Source of the DNA: Sergeia podlipaevii
Taxonomy: Eukaryota > Euglenozoa > Kinetoplastea > Trypanosomatida > Trypanosomatidae
Assembly (NCBI GenBank): GCA_030849805.1
Contig: JASANZ010002213.1
Location: 1 to 64,000 of the forward strand
Reading direction: 5' to 3'
DNA length: 64,000 bases
In this document: positions 55,368-64,000 of the stretch, one piece after another
Layout: each line of letters opens with the position of its first letter
Position numbering within the stretch: the first letter of the stretch is position 1
Notes under the pieces: model-generated
Told to the model about the DNA's origin: nothing
The model's input: the letters and a program-made list of their open reading frames with translations, nothing else
Databases searched by the model: none
Translations under genes and position numbers: made by a program

Positions 55368-58300
55368 ATGGCTAAGTTAGGTAGGGGCGCTAAGGAGCCT
55401 CCAGCGCGCGCGCTCCCCGACCCATCGCCACCGACACCATTGAAATATGATCCCAAGCGCAAGGGAGATGTACGTCAAGCATCAACCTCCGCTATGAAGC
55501 GTCCTCAACAGAAACAGCAACAGCAAAAACGCGATGATGATGAAGAGGAGGGAAAGAGAAAAGAAGCGCACGGCGCAAGCAGGAGTAAGAGTACTGATAG
55601 CAGCACCAGTAGTAGTAGCAGCAGCAGCGTTATACTTTTGGAAGACTCAGCAGCAGCAGCACCGCCACAAAATCTTTCCGTTGCGGCAGCGATGGCTGCA
55701 GCAGCAGCAACAGCGACCGTAGCGGCCTCTGCCTCCCTTTCTGATCCGTTTGAACTTGCAGTTATCAACCCATGCGTCACCAACGATGATATTTTGTTAC
55801 CGCAGAAGCCTCAGGCCGCCTCGATGGCGCTTTTCTATTCACGAGTGTGGAGCCCAGCACTAGAGTCGACTAATGTGCAAGCACGCGCGCAGGCGTTGCT
55901 CTCCTCATCATTACCGCCCTCTTCTTCTTATAATACTTCTACAAGCAATACTGCAGTGGGCTCTTCTCCCCTCTTCGTGGCTGCTTCAGGGGGCAGTGCT
56001 TTTACGAAAGGGGCCGGCAGCGGCAGCGGCAGTAATGGCAATAGCAATAACAATGATGATGAATTTCTCTTGACCGCTCCTAGTAGTAAGAAGTCAAAGT
56101 CCGGTGGGGCTCGAGGGACGTCCTCCCTGTCGACGCGCTGGGCATTTAGGGCGCGCATGACAGCAAGTCGATGGGCCGAGATGCCGCATGTGGTCCTTGG
56201 ACGCCACAGTACACTCCCGAGCAATCTGCAGTTGCGACACTCGTGTATAAGCCGCTTGCATGCACGTGTGCTGTACATCACACATGTGTTTATTCACAAC
56301 TATTTCTGTCATCACTACCCGCTTGTTGCGGTGCTACGTGGGGCAGGAAGTGAAGAGACGAATGCTACTAGTGGGGCTGGCCGAAAGGGTTCCGCAGAGG
56401 AGGAGGAGAAGGAGATGGTTCTCGTTTCGGACGATGAAGGTGCCGAATGGGTGAGAGAGATGCGAGGAGGAGGAGGAGGAGGGCGTCATGAGCAACGGGA
56501 TGGTGATGAGGTGCAAAGACAAAAACCGCCCACTTTCAAGGGCCCTTATTACCTTCTGATCAACTACAGTGAAAACCCAGCATTTGTGAACAAAACAACT
56601 ATCCCACAGCACCGCAGCGCCATACTTGAAAACGGCGACGTGATTTCATTTCTTGAGTGTGCCTTTGATGCGGATGGTGGTGTCCTGGACCACGTCGTGC
56701 AGCGCCACCACTCTACGCATCGCACTACGTTTCTGGGAGAGAAGCGTGCGCGTCGTGCATTAGACGATGTCCTTCAGGAGCGTATGCACCAGCAGAAGAA
56801 GGAAGAAGAAGCCGTCGAGGCGCAGTCTATGGTGCTTGTGCTCGATGCCAAGCAGCAGTACGGCTCTACTGCGATAGAGAAAACCAGAAGAAACTCACGC
56901 GACAACTGCTGCGATGATAGTGAAGAGGAGGAGGAGGACGACGAGGGGGAGGAGGATGTGGTAACGCTCTCTTCAAGCGCAAACGATGACAGCGGTAGCG
57001 ACGGGGACGGCCAGCAGCTCACACGCCTTCTCTATACAAAGCTACTAGCCAAGATGGACATCAGGCGGTCTATAGTGCGCGTTCATGGAAATGCTATTGC
57101 CCGCCTGCGAGTACCCGATATGCCCACGCATGTTGTTCGCTTTCTCGAGTGGCTTGTCGCGCATGCGCGTCAGCAGCAACAGCACAAAGTAGCGCAAAAA
57201 TCAATATTAGAGAACAGTCATGGGAGGAAACAAGAGGAAGCTGACTCTGAAGAGGAGGAGGAAGAAGAAGGAGGAGGGGGAGGTAGGACTAGGTCGGGTG
57301 GCAGCAAGACTATAGCACTACAAGGTCCCTGTGTCTCCCCGCGGCAGCGACTTTCAACAGTTTCCTTCGATGCTACAACGCCGCTTCTACGATCAGCCTC
57401 GAAGTCCTCGTTGCTTGTACTTGGGAATCACCTTGTGATGGCTCATGGCGACGCAGGCAACGATAGAAAGGACGATATAGAGAAGAAAGAGAAGACGTGT
57501 GGATGGAGTGACGGCGCTGCCACGGCCATCGCTCACACGCAAACCGCCGTCCGCAAGGAAGAAGTGGATGGTGTGGTGGTGATGGCGAAGGACGACACGT
57601 TTCTCACCGGTGCGATCGGCACATACCGGGACATCAGCGTCGCTCCTGCACATTCTCATGGTCAGCAACAGCAACAGCAACAGCAGCAGCAGCAGCAAGC
57701 CTGTAAACTGGATCCAAACTCTAAAGCGGCGCGGACACAGCGCACGGCAGCTGCACGTCTCGCACGGCACAAGAAGCGGGGTCCCCAGTGCACGGTGGTG
57801 GCGCCGGGGGTGGGCGAGAGCATTTCTCCAACTGCCGAGGCCCCTGTGCATGCCGAGATAGAGCAAAGCACGAAAAGACAACAACAAGAAGCAGATGAAG
57901 ATGAAAGGGAGAAGTTACGGCGTCAGCGTCAACTCGCGCGCGACGTGGAGCTTGCGTTGCTGGAGGGTGGTGGTGCAGCGGATGTGGTGGAGAGCTGCGT
58001 GTCCCCGCTGTGTGGTCAGTTCGCACTAGATGTGACTGCTGCACGAAAAGTGCTGCAGCAGTACCGCGCCATGTCACCCTGCAATGGTCAAGGTGAACCC
58101 ACCTCTCAATGCTATCAAAGTACTCGAGGTGATGATGTCTCGGGGAAGAAAGCGGTGGACGCTAACGAGAGCAGCGGCAGCGGCAATGATCGTCATTACC
58201 ATCCTCTCAGCGGTAGCCTTGGTGATGTGTCGGTCACCAAGAGTGAGACTGCAGAGATAGAGGAAAGCCCTTTCAAGCATCTCTTACAGCAGCTGCAAGA

Positions 58301-58406
58301 CCGGCAGCGCATGCATGAGGAGGAGCAAGATGCGACGGGTAGTAGTGAAGGTGCGTTTCATCAAGGGGTAAAGCTCGAGTACGATGATGGTGATGAGCAA
58401 CAACAA

Positions 58407-58438
<32 letters not shown>

Positions 58439-59159
58439 AAAGCCAACCGCATGTAGTACCCCTTGTATGGTCACTAATAAGACTACCGGGTCAGCGGATT
58501 TACTCGTAGACAGTCCCAATCCTCGTAGCCTCAGAGATACCACGGTGACGACAACAACAACAACAACTGCACCACAAGGAGCTGCACATACGCAAGATGT
58601 GAGCGACGATGCTTCCTTCCCACCCTCCCCGCTATCGCTACTCTCTCTCGTCCCCGCCACGCTTCCTGTATATCTTTTTCGCCTCCGACGCAGCCGCAGC
58701 CCTGCGCTGTACACGAGAGAAACCGCGTCGATGCGGCACCCACACGGGGATGACGGCTTCGTGTACTACTACGATGAAGAGGCGCAAGCTGAATTCGAGA
58801 GGACCAGCAGCAATAGCAACAATCGTCAGTACTGCGAGATCGATGAGGAAGTTGCAGTGTCAGCAGCCACCAGAGGAGGAGGAGGAGGAGGGGTGCAGCA
58901 ACGTAGGAGGGGGAAGGGAAAGAAGGCCAACCAAAAGCCTAGAGATGATAGCGCGCGTGTCTTGTCTTCTTCTTATAGTAAAATGGCTGCACACGCAGCG
59001 ATGGTAGAGCCGCCGTTATGGGTAGAGCTGGATGAGAGCTCCTCGTCTCAGCCTGCAGCGCCCCCTCCGCTGCCGCTGAGCTCGACGGCCGCGGCGGCGC
59101 GTCCAACTAAGAAAGTAGTGGCGAAACGTCAAGGCGCTTCCTCTGTGAAAAGGGGGTAA
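55368..59159 (+). CDS. FHA-domain protein, otherwise low complexity
   Basis: The protein is 1263 residues. A forkhead-associated domain lies at about 270-430: HVVLGRHSTLPSNLQLRHS holds the GR (278-279) of the first loop. SRLHAR (295-300) is the phosphothreonine-contacting Ser-x-x-His motif. The distal strands are PYYLLINYSENPAFVNKT (NKT near 408-410) and LENGDVISF (GD near 423-424). An acidic/Gly-rich insert of about 65 residues (325-390) splits the domain. The rest contains polySer, polyAla, acidic runs, two polyQ tracts (about 765-777 and 1010-1025), short helical islands (for example MPTHVVRFLEWLVAHAR near 585-600, and LRRQRQLARDVELALLEGGG near 846-865), and a basic Pro/Ala-rich tail. FHA domains read pThr marks in DNA-damage, cell-cycle or ciliary signalling. 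No kinase, BRCT or helicase domain is present, so a specific name is not justified. Confidence 0.8.
58397..58439 (+). repeat. CAA/CAG repeat encoding polyQ in the FHA gene
   Basis: CAA codons followed by a long CAG run encode about 15 consecutive Gln. This is the longest pure Gln tract in the window and likely to vary in length between strains. Confidence 0.9.
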
Positions 59160-59618
59160 TATGTAGGTGCCTGGTTTGCATTTTTTTTAGTCAACATATC
59201 CTGTTGCTTCTTTCTTTCTTCACTTTAAAAAAAAAGTAAGTAAATAAACGTATATATATATATATGATTTTTGCGAATCGCTCATCTTGCAATCTATACA
59301 TTCCTTTTGGAATTTTTTTTTCCTCCAATAGTACATCCGTGTTATTTGGGGGGGGCTCGATTCTGTGCGATTACATATATCTCTCTCTCTCTTTTGTATA
59401 TCCTCTCTTACAAATATATATTTGCTTTGCTATTTTGTCATATCAATAACAATTCTTTTTGCCCAGTTCATACATTCATACATACTTTTATCTATATATA
59501 TATATTTATTTACTTACAGCTACACTCCTGTTTCTCTAGCTTGCTTGAGGAAAGGTATTCTATTATTATTATTACTATTACTATTATTGTCACTTCCAGT
59601 ACAAACAGCAAAGCGAAA
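59160..59618. other. Intergenic region upstream of PA26, AT-rich
   Basis: Contains A-run near 59226-59235, AT repeats at about 59251-59264 and 59491-59505, a G-run at 59347-59355, a CT run near 59380-59392 and an ATT/ACT triplet tract 59560-59588. The frame upstream of PA26 is open but has no AUG-initiated, gene-like content. Confidence 0.6.
59560..59599 (+). promoter_or_regulatory. Candidate spliced-leader acceptor for PA26
   Basis: A U-rich triplet tract (ATT/ACT) ends in CACTTCCAG, with AG at 59598-59599, only 19 bases before the ATG at 59619. This supports the start by homology and by position. Confidence 0.55.
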
Positions 59619-60308
59619 ATGCCCCCGAAGCGTGGTGCTATGGCCCAGGCCATCCGTTCTGCCTTTACTGAGGACGCGAGTGTTGCTGTTGTGGAGACCT
59701 GGTTTGAAAAGACCATCCCCGCTCTCGAGCAGCTTGTCGAGAGGTCACGCACCGCTCGCGCTGAGGTGCGCGCAAAGAGCAACGCCGCAGCTGCTGGCGA
59801 GCTGAAGGCCCCCAAGCCGGTCCTTGCAGTCGTGCAGAGCTATCAGGATGAGGCCCGTGAAGTGTTCGTTCAGGTTGAGAAGGTCCGTACAGTCATCGCG
59901 GTTCGCATACCTGAGCTCAAGATGGAAGACAACTTGGGTGTGGAGGTGCAGTTAGCGGTGCTCAAGATGCTCGATGGCATCCAGGGAAGACTTACAGGTA
60001 AGGGCGGAGACAAGGAGGGTGGCTCCAGCGTGGCCAGCATGTTCGCCCCTGAGGAGTATCTCAAGGCTCGCGCAGACGTGGAGGACAAGCTTGTGGTCAA
60101 GCCCGATGATAAGGAGGCGACCCCACTCCCCACGGCGCGCTCCCGTGCGGCGCACCTCCAGCAGGTGGATGCGGATGCGCTTCTCAAGGTGGAGCTTGCC
60201 TCGATACAGCTTGCGAGTTCTCTACGCTCATTCATCAATGTGTACGCATTGAACTGGAAGAAGTTGATTGAGCCTCGCACCTCTGGTAATGACAGAATGG
60301 TTAGCTAA
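59619..60308 (+). CDS. PA26: Proteasome activator PA26 (11S/PA28 family)
   Basis: The protein is 229 residues, essentially the length of T. brucei PA26 (231). The N-terminus MPPKRGAMAQ, the central RIPELKMEDNLGVEVQLAVL and the C-terminal block (LNWKKLIEPRT, ending MVS) match PA26 closely. The family forms a heptameric ring of four-helix bundles that docks on the 20S proteasome; C-terminal tails insert into alpha-subunit pockets and the activation loop opens the gate without ATP. Glu103 in the loop MEDNLGV corresponds to the activation-loop Glu102 of T. brucei PA26, and the C-terminal Ser with its preceding Val is kept. A Gly/Ser-rich stretch (about 127-138) replaces the inter-helix linker. 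The ATG at 59619 is fixed by this homology; upstream in-frame codons are AT-rich leader. Confidence 0.97.
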   Translation: MPPKRGAMAQAIRSAFTEDASVAVVETWFEKTIPALEQLVERSRTARAEVRAKSNAAAAGELKAPKPVLAVVQSYQDEAREVFVQVEKVRTVIAVRIPELKMEDNLGVEVQLAVLKMLDGIQGRLTGKGGDKEGGSSVASMFAPEEYLKARADVEDKLVVKPDDKEATPLPTARSRAAHLQQVDADALLKVELASIQLASSLRSFINVYALNWKKLIEPRTSGNDRMVS

Positions 60309-61633
60309 ACCAAGAAGAAGAAGAAAAAGGCGGGAGTGAAGGAGGGCATAGCAGTGAGGAAGGGGGGGGAGATACACACGCTATTTTCTTTTTCAAACGA
60401 GGAAGGAGAGGTGAGAGAATGTGAGAGTCTTGTACGCACGCACAATACACCCTCACGCACAGAGACACACACAGCTTCTCTCTCTCCCTCTCTCTCTTTA
60501 AGAGGAAGAAAGGAAAGTAGACAAACTGGCCCCCTCATATATACAGCTGACATCCCGCTATTACTATTTATTTGCTTCCTTCTCCATTCATACTTTTTCT
60601 TTGAGTCCTCTCTTTTTTGTTGTTGTTTTGCTTTCTCTTCACATTTATTGCTAGGAGTAGTGCTCTTCTCTCTTTGTTAGGCAGTAGGTGAAGACTAACG
60701 AAAAGAGATAACAGCGAGAGGCTGAGAGACAAGAGACAGCAACAGAAGCAGAAACAGAAACAGCAATGAGAATAAAGTCGATCATGAAAAGAAAAGAACG
60801 AGAAGGGGAGGAGGAACTGTGCCGCCATCGTTGTGGGCACCGAGGAGCCATCCCGATATTTGTTTATATCGATATTATTATTATTATTATTACTATTATT
60901 ATTTTGTTTTTTCTCTTTTTTATTATTATTTTGTTGTTTTTTTACCTTTCTTGCCTTCATGTGTGTATGTCTGCTTGCTTGAATACTTGGAATTCCTTGT
61001 GTACACACAAGCAAAATGCGCCGGAATATTTTGGAAAAAAAAAAATACGAATGGATCTATTTTTGTTCTCCTTTTTGCTGTCATGGCATGCGCGCTGCCT
61101 CGATCTGCAAAGGAAACAGCAGCAGAGGGTTTTCTTTAAAAACTCGTCGCGTTTTGTTTCTGCTTTTTTATTATTTATTTATTTATTCTTTTTGCAAAGC
61201 CAAAACGCTAAACAAGTGCACGCGTCTTTGCTATAGTGATAACTCTGAATGACGGACTTCTCTTCTACATCTTTTTTTTATTATTATTGGCCCTATCATC
61301 AATCTCTTTTTAATGGAATAAAACTGCGTTGTTGCCGTTGTTGTTTTTCTTCTCCTATCCCTTCAGATATATATATATAGCTGCGAAGCACACTTAAAAT
61401 CATTTTTTTTTTCCTATATATATATATATTCCCTCTTGCTTGCATAGTCAGCGCATCATCTCTTTACACTTTATCAATAGGGCACGCTTTAGGCGAACAA
61501 TCGCAAGAAGAGCTAAAAAAATTATATAGAGATACATAGGAACATACGCTTACACGTGAACGCACGCACACGTACGAACACTACCCACAAGTTGAAGTAT
61601 AGTGTTTGCTTCTCTTTTCCCTTTCAAGTTAGT
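60309..61633. other. 1.3-kb intergenic region, no supported gene
   Basis: This is the longest gap. It has a GA/CT-rich region 60475-60500, GTT repeats near 60617, a purine-rich stretch 60690-60815, ATT repeats 60873-60902 and 60919-60932, A-run 61034-61043, and T-runs and AT repeats 61368-61430. A small inverted repeat (CGATAT / ATATCG, 6-base loop) lies near 60857-60874. A frame of about 156 residues starting at 60766 is Ile/Phe/Leu-rich because it reads through ATT repeats; I do not accept it. No tRNA or snoRNA signature was recognised. Confidence 0.55.
61606..61632 (+). promoter_or_regulatory. Candidate spliced-leader acceptor for AMPK gamma, very short leader
   Basis: The tract 61604-61625 is followed by AG at 61627-61628 and again at 61631-61632, so the leader beyond the spliced leader would be only 1-5 bases before the ATG at 61634. 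Confidence 0.5.
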
Positions 61634-63046
61634 ATGTCCCAGCCTTTCTCCTCCCAGCAGCCGCCAGCGTATCTACCGGCGTGCCTGAACAGTGCAGGAC
61701 GTGGTGGTGGTGGTGGTGGTGGTAGCGCCAGTAGCACCTCGCTGCTGCATGCCGCGTATAAGCCAACCTTGGCTGAATGCGCTATTCTGGCGGAGCCCAT
61801 TGCAGGGTTCCTCACCCAATGCACATGCTACGATATGCTGGGCATGTCTACGCAAGTAGTGGTTCTCGATGTGGAGGCACCGCTCTCGGTGGCATTCATT
61901 GCCGCTCAAGAGACCCGCGTGCAGAGCTGCGTCTTGTGGGATCCCAAGCAGCGCAAGTACGTTGGCGTTTTGAGCTCCACGGACTACATTAAAATTCTCT
62001 TATACTGTGATGCGCATCCTAGCGAGGCGGACGCGGTGGCATCGTGGACCATCCGGCATTGGATGTCTGTGAAGGACAACGTGCAGTCCTTTGTCCCAGC
62101 CTCCAAGGCAGGCATCACCCTCTCAAGCGCCAGCATGGGGCCCAAGGGGATTGTGACGTGCGGCACGGAGGCGTCGCTCAAGGACTGCCTACAGAAAATG
62201 CGCGACTACGGTGTGCGTCGCGTGGTGGCCCTGGCGGAGAAGGAAGCCGAGGGCTTCAGCGTGGTGGCCATGATGGACGTGGAGCAGATTGTAGAATATC
62301 TAGGCATGATGTTTTTTCACATTGAGAAGGCGCGTCGTGCACTGGAGAGTGGTGCGGACGCCGCCAGCGGTGGGGACGATGGATCGATGAAGGATGGCGA
62401 CTCAGAGACCGGAGAGAGGGGCAATCCACTCATCGGGGGCTTCTCTGTTGGCGACTCCATGACCCTGCCACCCCATGTGACGTCGATTCTCGCACAAGCC
62501 GAGGCAAGCGAGGCGCTCAAGAATGAGCCTCACATTGGCCCGTACAAGAGCATATTTGATGTTCCTTTCATCTTTGTGTCCAAGCTTGGCCAGCACCGCA
62601 GCACGCCCATCTTTGTGACGATGGAGAGCAAACTGAACGATGCGCTGCTGCTGCTGCTCCAGCGCGACGTTGAAAGTGTTGCGGTATGCAGTGCAGAAGG
62701 CATCATTGTGCATGTGCTCTCACGTAGTGATCTGCTGCGCATGGAGGACCAGGGCGTCTATGACACGAACCAGACCGTGCGCGACGGACTGGCCAGCATC
62801 ATCAGCGACCACGTCTTTGTGTTTTACGAGAAGGACACCCTGCGGGATATCTTTACGCACTTCGTCCAGAGACGGGTGAAGGAGCTGTTCTTGGTTGATC
62901 CGGACACAGGGAAGCTGCTGGGTCAGCTGAATGTATCAGAATTTGCCTACTTTTTGGTGTTTGCCTCTGCGGGATCGCGGAAGGAGATAGCTATCGCGGC
63001 TACAGGTGAAAGAAAGATGAAAGCAGCGGGAGGCGCCAAGGCTTAG
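61634..63046 (+). CDS. AMP-activated protein kinase gamma subunit (four CBS domains)
   Basis: The protein is 470 residues from ATG 61634. After a Pro/Gly-rich N-terminus with a Gly7 run (about 26-32), four CBS motifs occur in two Bateman pairs. CBS1 at about 70-125 has VLDVEAPLSVAFIAAQETRV and YVGVLSSTDYIKILL. CBS2 at about 155-225 has TEASLKDCLQKMRDYGVRRV. CBS3 at about 315-375 has STPIFVTMESKLNDALLLLL and IIVHVLSRSDLLRM. CBS4 at about 385-450 has KDTLRDIFTHFVQRRVKELF and LLGQLNVSEFAYFLV. Order and spacing match the AMPK gamma/SNF4 subunit, which senses AMP/ATP for the SNF1-type kinase; in T. brucei AMPK contributes to the bloodstream-stage quiescence (stumpy) response. An acidic insert at about 240-270 separates the two pairs. 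CBS proteins with other roles are possible, but first-pair similarity to AMPK gamma is good. Confidence 0.88.
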   Translation: MSQPFSSQQPPAYLPACLNSAGRGGGGGGGSASSTSLLHAAYKPTLAECAILAEPIAGFLTQCTCYDMLGMSTQVVVLDVEAPLSVAFIAAQETRVQSCVLWDPKQRKYVGVLSSTDYIKILLYCDAHPSEADAVASWTIRHWMSVKDNVQSFVPASKAGITLSSASMGPKGIVTCGTEASLKDCLQKMRDYGVRRVVALAEKEAEGFSVVAMMDVEQIVEYLGMMFFHIEKARRALESGADAASGGDDGSMKDGDSETGERGNPLIGGFSVGDSMTLPPHVTSILAQAEASEALKNEPHIGPYKSIFDVPFIFVSKLGQHRSTPIFVTMESKLNDALLLLLQRDVESVAVCSAEGIIVHVLSRSDLLRMEDQGVYDTNQTVRDGLASIISDHVFVFYEKDTLRDIFTHFVQRRVKELFLVDPDTGKLLGQLNVSEFAYFLVFASAGSRKEIAIAATGERKMKAAGGAKA

Positions 63047-64000
63047 TGTGAGGAAAAGGAAAAGGAAAAAATCTTTCTTTTTTTGTTGTTCCTCCTTTTT
63101 TGTTGTTCCTTTTTCCCTCTTGCTTTTCTTTTGTGTGTGTGTGAGCATCAGCAACCAGTAAAGAGAAAGAGAGAGATAGTGGAGACAGAAGAGAAGGTAA
63201 AAATGGAAAATGAAGCAGCGTTCTTTCAGGGCAGTACTTGGCGTTGCGATTCGATTGGCGTTTGCTTTTCATGCGTGTGTTTGAGTGCATTCTTTGTGTT
63301 GCTCTGTGTTGGTTGATTGGTTGTTTGGTGTTTGATCGTCGGTTGTGGCCAGGTTTTTATGCGTGCTTCCTTCGCTTCCTCGATATCGTGCCCTTTTTCT
63401 TTCCACTCATAAATATCTACGTATATACTGGATTGTATATGGACGCACATTCAGCAGGCCTCTCAATTTGCTCGTAATTTTCATATATTTTTTATCTATT
63501 CCTCCGCATGGTTTGTGGCGCGTGTATTGCTATCGAGGCTGAAAAGTTGGAAGGAAAGAAGAAGGGGAGAGGAGACAGAACAATCTCACGCACAATCAAA
63601 CACACACAGACGAAAAGGACAAAGAAATAAGTTTGATTCTATTTTTCCCGCAATCTAATATTGCCAAGCATTTCTATTTTGTAGTTGTTATTGTAGTAGT
63701 TGCTGTCGTTAAACTCTTCTGCATTACCTCACCTTATGTGTGTGTGCGTGTGTGTCTGTGTGTGCTTTTAGGGTTATTATTATTATTATTATTTGCTTGA
63801 GGTACTTTGATGTGTCAAAAGTCAACATAGAAGATGCAGAGCAGCTTATGTGTGCCGTATATATATATTCTTTGACCAATCTAAAACATATTTTCTTCTT
63901 ATCTTTCTCCCTTTTGTGGTTCTTTTTTTTTTAGCGTGCTAGTTGCATAGTTCAACGCACTCGCTGCTGTTGTTACTGTTATTGTCTTTTTTTTTTCTTT
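63047..64000. other. Terminal intergenic region, no gene up to the window end
   Basis: T-runs and GT stretches lie at 63077-63142, a GA run near 63165-63176, CA repeats near 63599-63608, GT repeats at about 63737-63763, and a TTA repeat at about 63776-63792. The visible frames are short and low in complexity. It is the 3' UTR of AMPK gamma and probably the leader of the next gene. Confidence 0.55.
63898..63934 (+). promoter_or_regulatory. Candidate spliced-leader acceptor for the next gene downstream
   Basis: A strong pyrimidine tract (63898-63932, with a T10 run) ends in TTAG, with AG at 63933-63934. No start codon follows within the window, so the gene it serves would begin beyond base 64000. 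Confidence 0.35.

Noticed and set aside
55368..59159. Nibrin/Xrs2 or Chk2-type DNA-damage protein
   Set aside because: Only the FHA domain is visible; there is no BRCT or kinase domain, so the name is not supported.
59271..59618. N-terminal extension of PA26 by 116 codons
   Set aside because: The upstream frame begins at a TTG, is Ile/Tyr/Phe-rich leader sequence, and homology plus a splice acceptor at 59599 place the start at 59619.
60857..60874. Inverted repeat CGATAT/ATATCG as a regulatory hairpin or terminator
   Set aside because: Arms of six AT-rich bases are expected by chance, and factor-independent hairpin terminators are not used by RNA polymerase II in these organisms.
60766..61236. 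Open frame of about 156 residues in the gap after PA26
   Set aside because: It is mostly Ile/Phe/Leu from reading ATT and TTT repeats, has no conserved block and no nearby acceptor; it looks like chance in AT-rich DNA.

Overview
The window looks like a stretch of nuclear genome from a trypanosomatid (kinetoplastid) protist. Every supported gene lies on the + strand. None needs a cis-intron. The intergenic gaps (0.4-1.3 kb) are AT-rich and full of poly-T/polypyrimidine tracts followed by AG, as expected for one polycistronic unit processed by spliced-leader trans-splicing and coupled polyadenylation. The clearest taxonomic marker is a proteasome activator of the PA26 type (59619-60308), whose N-terminus, activation loop and C-terminal MVS match the Trypanosoma brucei protein. 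The genus cannot be told from sequence alone. Coding DNA is GC-richer than the gaps and carries unusually many triplet repeats (polyA, polyQ, polyG, polyS, His/Asn runs).

Layout: (1) 1-165, 3' end of a basic, codon-biased protein, probably ribosomal. (2) 1049-12499, a 3816-aa low-complexity giant resembling the axonemal central-pair protein PF6/SPAG17. (3) 13310-14353, a small one-TM protein. (4) 15056-17245, a Nup35-type RRM protein with a C-terminal membrane helix, matching the trypanosome nucleoporin Nup65. (5) 17970-22343, a RING plus BRCT-like protein of BRCA1/BARD1 layout with a large insert inside the RING. (6) 22954-36144, UTP20, a HEAT-repeat SSU processome factor, greatly enlarged. 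(7) 37435-41886, an unrecognised low-complexity protein. (8) 42681-44774, a protein with about 13 kinesin-light-chain-type TPRs and a possible mitochondrial presequence. (9) 45405-46256, V-ATPase subunit D. (10) 46967-48592, an endonuclease/exonuclease/phosphatase-fold enzyme with a C-terminal TM. (11) 49032-51164, an unknown membrane protein. (12) 51882-54482, a SET-domain protein with a presequence-like N-terminus and a C-terminal TM. (13) 55368-59159, an FHA-domain protein. (14) 59619-60308, PA26. (15) 61634-63046, AMPK gamma (four CBS domains).

The genes do not form a pathway; as usual in trypanosomatids, neighbours share transcription rather than function. Individual control would sit in UTRs, and several UTR features stand out: a 13-codon uORF ending exactly one base before the EEP-family start codon, long GT repeats directly after two stop codons, and poly-T tracts between the inferred splice site and the ATG. 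I found no convincing tRNA, rRNA, CRISPR array, transposon or novel multigene system. The main candidates for new biology are the split-RING/BRCT protein and the membrane-anchored SET protein.
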